From: an archaeon
GTDB lineage: Archaea > Thermoproteota > Nitrososphaeria_A > Caldarchaeales > Wolframiiraptoraceae
DNA length: 16,123 bases
Direction of reading: 5' to 3'
Assembly (NCBI GenBank): GCA_029258815.1
Contig: JAPDJZ010000028.1
Location: forward strand, 1 to 16,123
Positions 1 to 6,675 of this stretch are shown piece by piece. How positions within the stretch are numbered: the first letter of the stretch is position 1; each line of letters opens with the position of its first letter. Under the pieces are notes generated by a model. That model had not been told where the DNA came from, did no database searches, and saw nothing but the letters and a program-made list of their open reading frames with translations. The translations under genes and the position numbers were made by a program.

Positions 1-1351
1 ATTTCCGCATAACCTCGATGTGCTCATCCCTAACCTTGACGTCCGTGAACCAGTCCTTGTTCTTTAGGACGCCCATGGGCACGAAGAACATGGGGACGAT
101 CAAGCTCCTGTAGGGCTTGAGCCTATCCAGAAGCTCCGCGGTCTTCACGACGTCCTCCGGCGTCTCCTCGGGAAGCCCCAGGATCAGGGTCGCCGCGGGG
201 ATTATGTTGTTTTCGTGCATTATCGCGAAGGCGTCCTCAACCACCTCGGGCCACTTCTCGGCGGGGTACGGGGCGGACTTGGCCGGCATTATCTTCTTCG
301 CGAGCCCAACCGATCCGGTCTCGATCCCGACCTCGACGCCCCAGTAATCCTGACCCTCGGAGCAGATTATCTCCCTAAGCCTCGAGATGAGCTTATGCTC
401 CTCCTCGGCGTTCTTTATCGCCGCCAAGCTGGCATGGCTCCAAGCGATGTTCTCCCAGTGCTTTCTAGCTAGTTGATGTAGCTTGATCAGCGCGTCCGGG
501 TTCAGCCTTATCCCCTTAGCGCCGTAGAGGAGGACGTCCTCGGAGTGGAGTATCCCGGATCTAACCCCCTCCCTAACGTTCACGAGCATCTCCTCCTCGA
601 TGAGCTCTAGGGGCATGTGGCGGAGAGGTCTAAGGGTTACGGAGAAGAACCTGCAGCCCCTCGGGCATCCGCGCATTATCTCGATGAGCCCGTTTATGCT
701 CGGCCTCCTTATCGGCGGAATCTCCTCGATGCTCGGAACGTCGCCGGGCCCCACGAAAACGTATCTCGGTAGAGGCTCCTCGGAGTAAGCCCTCTCGACC
801 AAATCCACCACTATCCGCTCGCCCTCGCCATCCACGATCGTATCTATCCCCCATCTCGACATCAGGTCGGGCCTGTAAAGCCACTGCCACGCTGCGGGGC
901 CGCCGACCATGATCTTCAGACCCCGCTCCTTGGCCTTCGCGATGGGGAGGCTGTTCATGAAATTCCGGAAGCTCTTAGCGTTTACGGGCTCCTTCTTCGT
1001 TACGAGCCACCACTCGCTGCTCGGGGGGCAGAGGGCGAAGTAGTCGTGGTGGCTGAGCATGAGGATCTTCGCGTCCGGGAGGTAGCGGGCGACGTAATCC
1101 GGGTCTATTATCGCGGCGTTATACCCTTTATCCTGTAGGAGGGCTTCGAGCTTCCTTAGGGCGTAGGGGGCCTGCCACGGCCTACCCATGGAGTCCACCT
1201 TCATCTTCGGGCAGGCTATCCACATCCAGAGCTTCTCCGGCATCCCTATGGCCGGGCCCGTGGTCATGAATCCTATGAACTCCTTACCGTGATGATTCGA
1301 CATCATCGTTCGATCCGTCGTTAGGATTATCTCGGGCCTAGCATCGGCCAT
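1..1351 (-). CDS. B12-binding-type radical SAM protein, partial (C-terminus beyond left edge)
   Basis: The frame is open for 450 codons from ATG at 1351 to the window edge. A Shine-Dalgarno GGAGGT lies 9 nt upstream and overlaps the end of the preceding gene, which supports this start. Residues about 60-200 resemble a cobalamin-binding Rossmann-like domain (IDPDYV, then KIMVGGPAAW, then VDGEGE), but the DxHxxG cobalamin-ligand motif is not seen. The radical SAM core follows, starting with MRGCPRGCRFFSV: Cys229 and Cys233 are present, but the position expected for the third cluster cysteine is Phe236. Further core features are GIETGS and the ILGLPEET segment. Archaeal relatives of this layout are annotated only as radical SAM proteins, and I cannot name the substrate. 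It is probably co-transcribed with the 114-residue gene upstream. The missing cysteine could be a real change in chemistry, loss of activity or a sequence error (TGC to TTC). Confidence 0.88.
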   Translation of the reverse strand, partial: MADARPEIILTTDRTMMSNHHGKEFIGFMTTGPAIGMPEKLWMWIACPKMKVDSMGRPWQAPYALRKLEALLQDKGYNAAIIDPDYVARYLPDAKILMLSHHDYFALCPPSSEWWLVTKKEPVNAKSFRNFMNSLPIAKAKERGLKIMVGGPAAWQWLYRPDLMSRWGIDTIVDGEGERIVVDLVERAYSEEPLPRYVFVGPGDVPSIEEIPPIRRPSINGLIEIMRGCPRGCRFFSVTLRPLRHMPLELIEEEMLVNVREGVRSGILHSEDVLLYGAKGIRLNPDALIKLHQLARKHWENIAWSHASLAAIKNAEEEHKLISRLREIICSEGQDYWGVEVGIETGSVGLAKKIMPAKSAPYPAEKWPEVVEDAFAIMHENNIIPAATLILGLPEETPEDVVKTAELLDRLKPYRSLIVPMFFVPMGVLKNKDWFTDVKVRDEHIEVMRK

Positions 1352-1356
1352 AGGCT

Positions 1357-1701
1357 CTACACCTCCGCGAGCTTTAAGCGGCTATTCTTGGGGAATTTCA
1401 TCGAGGGGACGAGCTTCTTGGAAACTAGGAGGCTGACCTCGCCCCCTATACTCCCGAGGTCGGATTCCAGGGCCTTGAAGGGCCTCTCTTCGATCACCAC
1501 GCTTAGCCGAGTATTCTCGAGGAGGATCGACCTGATGGCCTCGAAGTCAAGCGAGCTCTGGGCGTCGTCGTAATAGAACCTGAACCGTATCCTCGGATGA
1601 TTCCTTCGATAGGCTTCGCGAAGCTTCTCCTTGAGCTTCTCGACGAGCTCCTCCCCGAGGTCGCCGACCACCCAGACCTCGAAGAACTCCTGCTCCAGCA
1701 C
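1357..1701 (-). CDS. Conserved-looking small protein of unknown function, 114 aa
   Basis: The gene starts with GTG at 1701, preceded by a purine-rich GGGGGCGG stretch, and stops 5 nt before the radical SAM ATG. I do not recognise the family. The sequence alternates strands and charged helices: a VWVVGDLG strand, a long Lys/Glu-rich helix (about residues 15-32), an RIRFRFYYDD strand, then a strand near LSVVIEERPF and a Lys-rich C-terminus. It has no cysteines, signal peptide or membrane segment, so it should be a cytosolic alpha/beta protein. Because it is tightly coupled to the radical SAM gene, a partner or accessory role is a reasonable guess, but nothing in the sequence shows it. Confidence 0.7.
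   Translation of the reverse strand: MLEQEFFEVWVVGDLGEELVEKLKEKLREAYRRNHPRIRFRFYYDDAQSSLDFEAIRSILLENTRLSVVIEERPFKALESDLGSIGGEVSLLVSKKLVPSMKFPKNSRLKLAEV
1361..1366 (-). promoter_or_regulatory. Shine-Dalgarno deciding the radical SAM start
   Basis: GGAGGT on the minus strand overlaps the last codons of the upstream 114-residue gene and sits 9 nt before the ATG at 1351. It fixes the start and suggests translational coupling of the two genes. Confidence 0.7.
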
Positions 1702-1785
1702 TTTAGACCGCCCCCGCCTAATCTAGTTCCCCAAAGGTTTTCTCGATAAGGAAACCATAAGTATTACCATAATTGTCCCACTCGG

Positions 1786-1796
1786 CATATTTAAGC
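1786..1796 (+). promoter_or_regulatory. Candidate TATA element for lysX operon
   Basis: CATATTTAAGC is a plausible archaeal TATA box. A start site about 25 nt downstream would fall near 1816, leaving a leader of roughly 55-60 nt before the TTG start of lysX. This is a pattern match only. Confidence 0.4.
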
Positions 1797-1808
1797 ATCC
1801 GTCCAGCT

Positions 1809-1823
1809 TCCTCCCGAGGAGGA
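1809..1823. promoter_or_regulatory. Perfect inverted repeat at the predicted lysX start site
   Basis: TCCTCC-CGA-GGAGGA is a 6-bp perfect stem around a 3-nt centre. It straddles the transcription start predicted from the TATA candidate at 1786-1796. It could be a repressor operator, or, if transcribed, a leader hairpin that contains a Shine-Dalgarno-like GGAGGA. That element is about 50 nt from the lysX start, too far to act as its ribosome binding site. Confidence 0.35.
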
Positions 1824-1873
1824 GATACTCATATATCGGTTATCGTCGTGGGGGCTACCGGGCGCTGCAAGCC

Positions 1874-2716
1874 TTGAGGGTGGGGATCGTCTACGATTTG
1901 ATTCGATGGGAAGAGAAGGATCTGATGAGGGCCATTAAGGAGCTGGGCCACGAGGCCGTTCCACTACAGGTTACCAGGGAGGTTTTCTGGCTCGATCGCG
2001 GAGATAGTTATGACCTCGATCTGGCCTTCCAGAGGTGCGTAAGCTTCTACCGCTCGATCGCCTCGACCATAATCCTCGAGGAGAAGGGGATTCCCGTCGT
2101 GAACTCTTCTAGGGTTCTCATGGGCTGCGAGGACAAGCTTTACACCACGGCTAGGCTCGCCCGGAGGGGGATTCCCGTCCCGAGGACGGCGATAGCGTTC
2201 AGCCGCGAGGCCTGCGTCGAGGCCGCCGAGAAGCTCGGATACCCGCTCGTCGTCAAGCCAATCTACGGTAGCTGGGGCCGGATGATCGCGAGAGCCTTGG
2301 ATCGGGAGAGCTTGGAGGAGATCCTAGAGTTCCGGGAGAACATGCAGAGCCCGCACTTCAAGGTTCACTATCTTCAGGAGTACGTCGAGAAGCCCGGCCG
2401 AGATATACGGGCGTGCTACATCTGGGGCGACGTTCCGGCGGCGATCTACAGGGTTAGTGATCGATGGAAGACGAATACGGCTCTGGGCGGCAGGGCGGTT
2501 CCGGCGAGCCTCAGCGAGGAGCAGCTCGAGCTCGTTCGAAGGGCCGGGGATGAGCTGGGCGGAGGAGTTCTGGGGGTCGACTTGGTGGAGAGGGGGAGCG
2601 AGAGCCTCGTCTTGGAGGTGAACGGGATACCGCAGTATCGGAATATCTCAAGGGTAACCGGCGTGGACGTCTCGAGGGCGATCGTCGAGAAGACCGTTCA
2701 GCGGTTTAGGAGGTAA
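1874..2716 (+). CDS. lysX: LysX/ArgX-type ligase (alpha-aminoadipate or glutamate to LysW), ATP-grasp
   Basis: This 280-residue ATP-grasp ligase is the usual length for LysX. The family joins the amino group of alpha-aminoadipate (or glutamate in the ArgX variant) to the C-terminal glutamate of carrier protein LysW, the first committed step of LysW-mediated lysine or ornithine synthesis. Visible landmarks: the N-terminal MRVGIVYDLIRWEEK; the ATP-binding region around Lys128 (VVKPIYGSWGR); NTALGG at 201-206; and the Mg-binding set Asp236, Glu248 and Asn250 (GVDLVER, then LEVNGIP), followed by RVTGVDV. The TTG start is chosen because this N-terminus matches family members; no ribosome binding site stands at proper spacing. 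lysJ and lysK follow on the same strand, which supports the assignment. Substrate choice (lysine, arginine or both) cannot be settled from what I see. Confidence 0.87.
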   Translation: MRVGIVYDLIRWEEKDLMRAIKELGHEAVPLQVTREVFWLDRGDSYDLDLAFQRCVSFYRSIASTIILEEKGIPVVNSSRVLMGCEDKLYTTARLARRGIPVPRTAIAFSREACVEAAEKLGYPLVVKPIYGSWGRMIARALDRESLEEILEFRENMQSPHFKVHYLQEYVEKPGRDIRACYIWGDVPAAIYRVSDRWKTNTALGGRAVPASLSEEQLELVRRAGDELGGGVLGVDLVERGSESLVLEVNGIPQYRNISRVTGVDVSRAIVEKTVQRFRR

Positions 2717-2768
2717 CGATAATTAGGTGGCTTGAGATAGGCTGTGGAAGTGCCGAGGGCGGTGAGCC

Positions 2769-3965
2769 TTGCTTAAGCTGATGAGGTTTTACGCGCCGAG
2801 GGGATTGAGGATCGTTAGGGGCGAGAATCAGTATCTATGGGATGATCGGGGGAGGAGGTATCTCGACTGCCATACCGGGCATGGCGTGGCGTTTCTAGGC
2901 CATCGAAACCCTCGGGTGATCGAGGAGGTTAAAAAGCAGCTCGAGAGAATAACGACGCTATCCCCGACCTTCGACACGGATGTAAAGGAGGAGGCCACGA
3001 AGCTCCTCGAGCGGATCCTGCCAAGCCATCTAACCTACTTCTACCTATTGAACTCCGGAAGCGAGGCGGTCGAGCTCGCCCTGAAGATCGCTAGGAGGAC
3101 CACGGGGAGGAGGAGGTTCATCTCATTCATCAACGCCTTCCACGGAAGAACCATGGGCGCCCTCTCGGTAACCTGGAGCCCTAGATATAGGGATGGATAC
3201 GAGCCGTTTCCGTGGGAGGTCGAGTTCCTGCCGTATGACGACGCGGAGGCCGTCGAGCGATCGATAGACGAGGAGGTCGCCGGGGTGATAGTCGAGCCGG
3301 TTCAGGGGGAGGGGGGCTTAGCCGTAGCATCCCGAGACTTCCTCAAGGCGATCAAGGGGAGGTGCGACGAGGCCGGAGCGGTGATGATAGTCGATGAGGT
3401 TCAGTCGGGATTCGGGCGAACGGGCATCCTCTGGGCGCATCAGAGAGCGGGCGTCAAGCCGGATATACTGGTCGCGGGAAAGAGCCTCGGCGGGGGATTC
3501 CCCGTGAGCCTAGTGGCCGTTAGGGAGGATCTCGGAGAGCGTATGGGGGCGGGCTCCCACGGCTCCACCCACGGAGGCAATCCGCTGGCCTTAGCCGCCG
3601 TGAAGGGCGGCGTAAGAGCCTTGCTGGAGGAGGGGGTTGTGGATAGGGCGAGGGTCTCGGGCGAGGAGCTCGGGCGGGCGCTGGAGAGGATAGCTGGGGA
3701 GAACCCGGAGCTGGCTCGAGGGACTAGGGGGATGGGCTTGATGAGGGGCATAGAGCTGAGAACGAACCCCGCGCCGGTGATCCGGAGGCTGCAGGAGGAG
3801 GGCGTGCTCGCGCTGAAGGCGGGTCTAACGGTCGTAAGGCTGCTACCGCCATACATGATAGGATCGGAGGATATCGGGCTGATCGAGGAAAAGCTCAGCG
3901 GGATACTTCAAGTTTTGAAGGAATCTTTATTGAGGAGGGGCGGGACGCCGCTTCGCAGAGGCTAA
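2769..3965 (+). CDS. lysJ: LysW-aminoadipate semialdehyde / acetylornithine aminotransferase
   Basis: This is a 398-residue class III PLP-dependent aminotransferase of the ArgD/LysJ group. It transfers an amino group from glutamate to the semialdehyde carried on LysW, giving LysW-lysine or LysW-ornithine. The fold's markers are all present: GSEA at 97-100, FHGRT at 124-128, IVEPVQGEGG from 174, VDEVQSGFGRTG with Asp209, and PLP Lys238 in DILVAGKSLGGG. The start is TTG, preceded by GGCGGTGAG 2 nt upstream; an in-frame ATG at codon 5 is the alternative. It lies 52 nt after lysX and 6 nt before lysK, so the three genes are very likely one transcript. Generic acetylornithine aminotransferase is the alternative name; the lysX/lysK neighbours favour LysJ, possibly bifunctional. 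Confidence 0.92.
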   Translation: MLKLMRFYAPRGLRIVRGENQYLWDDRGRRYLDCHTGHGVAFLGHRNPRVIEEVKKQLERITTLSPTFDTDVKEEATKLLERILPSHLTYFYLLNSGSEAVELALKIARRTTGRRRFISFINAFHGRTMGALSVTWSPRYRDGYEPFPWEVEFLPYDDAEAVERSIDEEVAGVIVEPVQGEGGLAVASRDFLKAIKGRCDEAGAVMIVDEVQSGFGRTGILWAHQRAGVKPDILVAGKSLGGGFPVSLVAVREDLGERMGAGSHGSTHGGNPLALAAVKGGVRALLEEGVVDRARVSGEELGRALERIAGENPELARGTRGMGLMRGIELRTNPAPVIRRLQEEGVLALKAGLTVVRLLPPYMIGSEDIGLIEEKLSGILQVLKESLLRRGGTPLRRG

Positions 3966-3971
3966 GGGCGA

Positions 3972-5030
3972 ATGAACGAGGAATGGGTGGCGAAAACCCT
4001 CGTAAGAATTCTGGAAGTCTATACCCCATCCGGAAGCGAGTCGAAGCTCCATAAAACGCTGGAGGAGATATGCGGGGAGCTGGGGTTCCGGGAATGCTAC
4101 GTCGATGACTCGGGGAACTTCTTCTCATCCTACGGTAGGGGGCCGACGCTCCTCCTAGCAAGCCACCTCGATACGGTTCCCGGAAGGATCGAAGCCTTCT
4201 ACGACGAGAAGGAGGGGGTTGTTCGGGGCAGGGGGGCCGTAGATGCCAAGGGCCCGCTTCTATCCTATATCCTGGGAGCCGGGCTAGCCGTGAAGGAGGC
4301 CAGGCTTAGGGTGGTCGTTGGGGGGCTCGTTAGAGAGGAGCTCGACGGGCTTGGAGCGAAGCACCTCGTCGAGAGCGGGTTCAAGGCGGATTACGTGCTC
4401 GTCGGCGAGCCCACGGGTTTCGGGATAGCGCTGGCCTACAGGGGGAGCGTAACGGCCGAGATCCGCTCAACCGGAGGGGGAGGCCATAGCTCCGCGCCGT
4501 ATATCGGCGACTCCGCCCTCGATAAGCTCCTCGACTTCCTCTACGAGTTCAGGTCTAGGTTCCGGGGAAGGAGCTACGGCGAGATAACCTCGGCGATAAC
4601 CATGCTTAACTCCGGAGACTGGCTCAGCAAGCTACCCGAGGAAGCTAGGGCGTGCGTGAACGTTAGGTTTCCGAGGCCGCATAGCCCGGATCAGATTCTG
4701 AAAGCTCTTCGAGAAATCTCCGAGAGGCACGGGGTGGAGCTTAGGATAATAGATGAAACGCCCCCGGTCGAGGCGAGGCTGGGAACCCGGCTCGTCCGAG
4801 CGCTCATGAGGGGATGCATTAGAAGCGGGGTTAAGCCTAGGATCGTTAGGAAGACGGGGACGAGCGACATGAACGTCTTAGCGAGGCTCACGGATAATAT
4901 CGCGGCCTTCGGCCCCGGCGACTCGAAGCTAGCTCACACGAGGTTCGAGAAGATCTCCCCCGCGGACATCCTGAAGGCCGCTAGGATAATCTCCAGCGCG
5001 ATAATGGAGCTATCTAAGCAGGTGGCTTAG
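3972..5030 (+). CDS. lysK: LysW-lysine / LysW-ornithine hydrolase (M20-type metallopeptidase)
   Basis: This 352-residue M20-family deacylase would release the finished lysine or ornithine from LysW as the last pathway step. The two-metal site is complete: His65 and Asp67 (ASHLDTVPG), bridging Asp91 (GRGAVDAKGP), the Glu122-Glu123 pair (VREELDG), Glu146 (VGEPTG) and His322 near the C-terminus (SKLAHTRFEK). The GGGHSSAP stretch with His172 starts the lid/dimerisation domain, and KTGTSDMNVL is typical of the ArgE/LysK group. It starts with ATG 6 nt after the lysJ stop and closes the lysXJK run. It converges on the minus-strand argG unit with a 39-nt gap. Plain acetylornithine deacetylase is the alternative, less likely beside lysX. 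Confidence 0.9.
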   Translation: MNEEWVAKTLVRILEVYTPSGSESKLHKTLEEICGELGFRECYVDDSGNFFSSYGRGPTLLLASHLDTVPGRIEAFYDEKEGVVRGRGAVDAKGPLLSYILGAGLAVKEARLRVVVGGLVREELDGLGAKHLVESGFKADYVLVGEPTGFGIALAYRGSVTAEIRSTGGGGHSSAPYIGDSALDKLLDFLYEFRSRFRGRSYGEITSAITMLNSGDWLSKLPEEARACVNVRFPRPHSPDQILKALREISERHGVELRIIDETPPVEARLGTRLVRALMRGCIRSGVKPRIVRKTGTSDMNVLARLTDNIAAFGPGDSKLAHTRFEKISPADILKAARIISSAIMELSKQVA

Positions 5031-5069
5031 CGAGGGCTGCTCGTCCGGGGAGAGGGGCCTCCTCAAGTC

Positions 5070-5351
5070 TTACTCCGCTTCCTTCTTCTGCTCTTCCCCC
5101 GAGGTCTCGACCTTCTCCAGCTCCTCCTCAAGCTCTTTCTCGATCTCCTCGATGGGCTTTGGCGGCGGGGTTGTCGCTAGGGTGTAGCCTATCCACGCGA
5201 GTATCCCGAGGACCCCGGCGACGGCTATGAAGGCCGTTATCCGCATCAGGAGCAGAGACCACTCGGTGAAGAACAGTATCCAAGCGTAGACGATTATCAC
5301 TATTACGGACGCGATGGTTATCAAACTTCCTATAATCTGATCCCGGTGCAT
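5070..5351 (-). CDS. Small two-helix membrane protein of unknown function
   Basis: This protein of 93 residues (96 if translation begins at the ATG at 5360) has two strongly hydrophobic segments: IIGSLITIASVIVIIVYAWI, and a second from about ITAFIAVAGVLGILAWIGYTL. A proline patch (TTPPPKP) and a highly charged Glu/Lys C-terminal tail that looks like a coiled coil follow. Both termini should lie on the same side of the membrane, probably the cytoplasm. I prefer the ATG at 5351 because GGAGGG lies 9 nt before it but directly abuts the ATG at 5360. It begins 37 nt after the argG stop and is probably co-transcribed with argG. I do not recognise the family and infer no function; a link to arginine synthesis rests on position alone. 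Confidence 0.75.
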   Translation of the reverse strand: MHRDQIIGSLITIASVIVIIVYAWILFFTEWSLLLMRITAFIAVAGVLGILAWIGYTLATTPPPKPIEEIEKELEEELEKVETSGEEQKKEAE

Positions 5352-5388
5352 CTCGCCCATCCCTCCATGGAACGAGCTTAAGCAGCAG

Positions 5389-6597
5389 TTAGCCTTTCTT
5401 AAGCTTTCTGTTAAGCTTTTCTCGAAGCTTCCGAAGCCTGAGCTCCATGCCCCAGATTCTGGAGAATCCCTCGCTATCCTTCTGATCGAAGATGCTCTCG
5501 GAGGAGTAGGTTATCAGCCTCTTTAGGTATAGGCTTTTCTCAGCCCTCCTCCCCGCTATCCTCACGGAGCCCCTCTCGAGGATCATCCTAACCTCCCCGC
5601 TCACATCCTTCTCGAGCTCCTCAACGAGCTTATCGAGCGCCTCTCGAAGCGGGTGATGCCAGAGGCCGGCGTAGACGAGCTCCGTCCACTCCCTCTCGGC
5701 GAGGGACTTGAACCTTAGGCATCTGCCGGCCAAAACGATCTTCTCGAGGTCTAGGTGAGATTTTATGAGGGCGAGGGCCGCTGGAGCCTCGTAAACCTCC
5801 CTGCTCTTCAAGCCTATCACCCGGTCTTCGATGTGGTCGATTACTCCGTAGCCGTGCGCTCCGAGCCTCTCGTTCAGCTCCTCGATCATCCTCCTCAGGG
5901 GGATGCGCCTCCCGTCTAGGGCGACCGGAACCCCCCTCTCGAACTCGATTACCAGCTCCTCGCTCTCCTCGGGCCAGCTGCTCGGGGGCTTAACCCACTT
6001 AAACGCCTCCCACGGGGGCTCCGTCCAAGGGTCTTCGAGCTCCGATCCCGTGATCGATCGGCCCCAGAGGTTTTCGTCTATGCTCCACCTGCTCTCCTTA
6101 AGCTCTATCGGAAGCTTTCGGTCGAGCGCGTATCTTACCTCCTCGTCTCTGCTCCAGTTCAGCTCCCTGACGGGCGCGAGCACCCTAACGTCTTCGGGGA
6201 GGAAGTACGCTAGGCTCGCCTCTATCCTGAGCTGGTCGTTGCCCTTCCCCGTGCAGCCGTGGGCCACGGCGTCGCAGCCCTCCCTCAGCGCGATCCTCGC
6301 AAGCTCCTCCGCTATCAGGTATCTGCTAAGCGCGGTCGAGAGCGGATATTCCCCCTCGTAGAGCCCGTTATACATTATGTCCTTCGAGACGAATTCCTCG
6401 GCGAACCTGTCCCTAGCGTCGACGTAGTAGTGCTTCGAGGCGCCCGCGGCGTAGGCCCGCTCCTCGATCCTCTTGAAGTCCGTCGGCTGACCAACGTCCA
6501 CGGTAACGGTTATTATCTCGGCGCTGTATCTCTCCTTGAGCCAGCGGCAGATAACGGTTGTATCCAGGCCACCGCTGTAGGCTAAGGCTATCCTCAC
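5389..6597 (-). CDS. argG: Argininosuccinate synthase
   Basis: ArgG joins citrulline and aspartate with ATP to form argininosuccinate, the penultimate step of arginine synthesis, in the cytoplasm. The 402-residue length is normal. The N-type ATP pyrophosphatase P-loop AYSGGLDTT is at residues 6-14, followed by TVDVGQ, GEYPLSTALSR at 82-92 and VAHGCTGKGNDQLR at 111-124. A conserved ESRWSIDENLWGRS stretch, which closes the active site, comes next. The start is GTG, with GGGGTG 7 nt upstream, and translation begins directly at the family N-terminus. A promoter-like AT-rich patch lies in the 78-nt gap behind top6B, so argG probably has its own promoter. The LysW-pathway genes that converge on it could supply ornithine upstream of this step. 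Confidence 0.97.
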   Translation of the reverse strand: MRIALAYSGGLDTTVICRWLKERYSAEIITVTVDVGQPTDFKRIEERAYAAGASKHYYVDARDRFAEEFVSKDIMYNGLYEGEYPLSTALSRYLIAEELARIALREGCDAVAHGCTGKGNDQLRIEASLAYFLPEDVRVLAPVRELNWSRDEEVRYALDRKLPIELKESRWSIDENLWGRSITGSELEDPWTEPPWEAFKWVKPPSSWPEESEELVIEFERGVPVALDGRRIPLRRMIEELNERLGAHGYGVIDHIEDRVIGLKSREVYEAPAALALIKSHLDLEKIVLAGRCLRFKSLAEREWTELVYAGLWHHPLREALDKLVEELEKDVSGEVRMILERGSVRIAGRRAEKSLYLKRLITYSSESIFDQKDSEGFSRIWGMELRLRKLREKLNRKLKKG

Positions 6598-6637
6598 CGC
6601 GAGACACCCCGGCCGGATGCGAGGGGATGATTTTTCG

Positions 6638-6650
6638 TGTTTAAGCGAGT
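6638..6650 (-). promoter_or_regulatory. Candidate TATA element for argG
   Basis: On the minus strand, CGCTTAAACAC stands about 45 nt before the argG GTG. A start site 25 nt downstream would leave a leader of roughly 20 nt that includes the GGGGTG ribosome binding site. The spacing is consistent, but this is only a pattern match. Confidence 0.35.
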
Positions 6651-6668
6651 TTATTAAGGATTCTCTCG

Positions 6669-6673
6669 AAAAA
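6669..6673 (-). terminator. Candidate oligo-T terminator after top6B
   Basis: A T5 run (CCTTTTTCG on the minus strand) begins 2 nt after the top6B stop codon. Archaeal termination often uses such T-runs without a hairpin. It is short, so the call is weak. Confidence 0.25.
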
Positions 6674-6675
6674 GG

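Noticed and set aside
630..890. 86-codon minus-strand frame within the left radical SAM gene
   Set aside because: It overlaps in another frame the continuous 450-codon radical SAM frame; it has no independent support and is not evidence of a frameshift.
1848..1877. A 9-codon upstream ORF (GTG start, product MGATGRCKP) whose TGA overlaps the lysX TTG
   Set aside because: The only Shine-Dalgarno-like sequence ends about 24 nt before its GTG, too far, and short frames like this arise by chance in GC-rich DNA.
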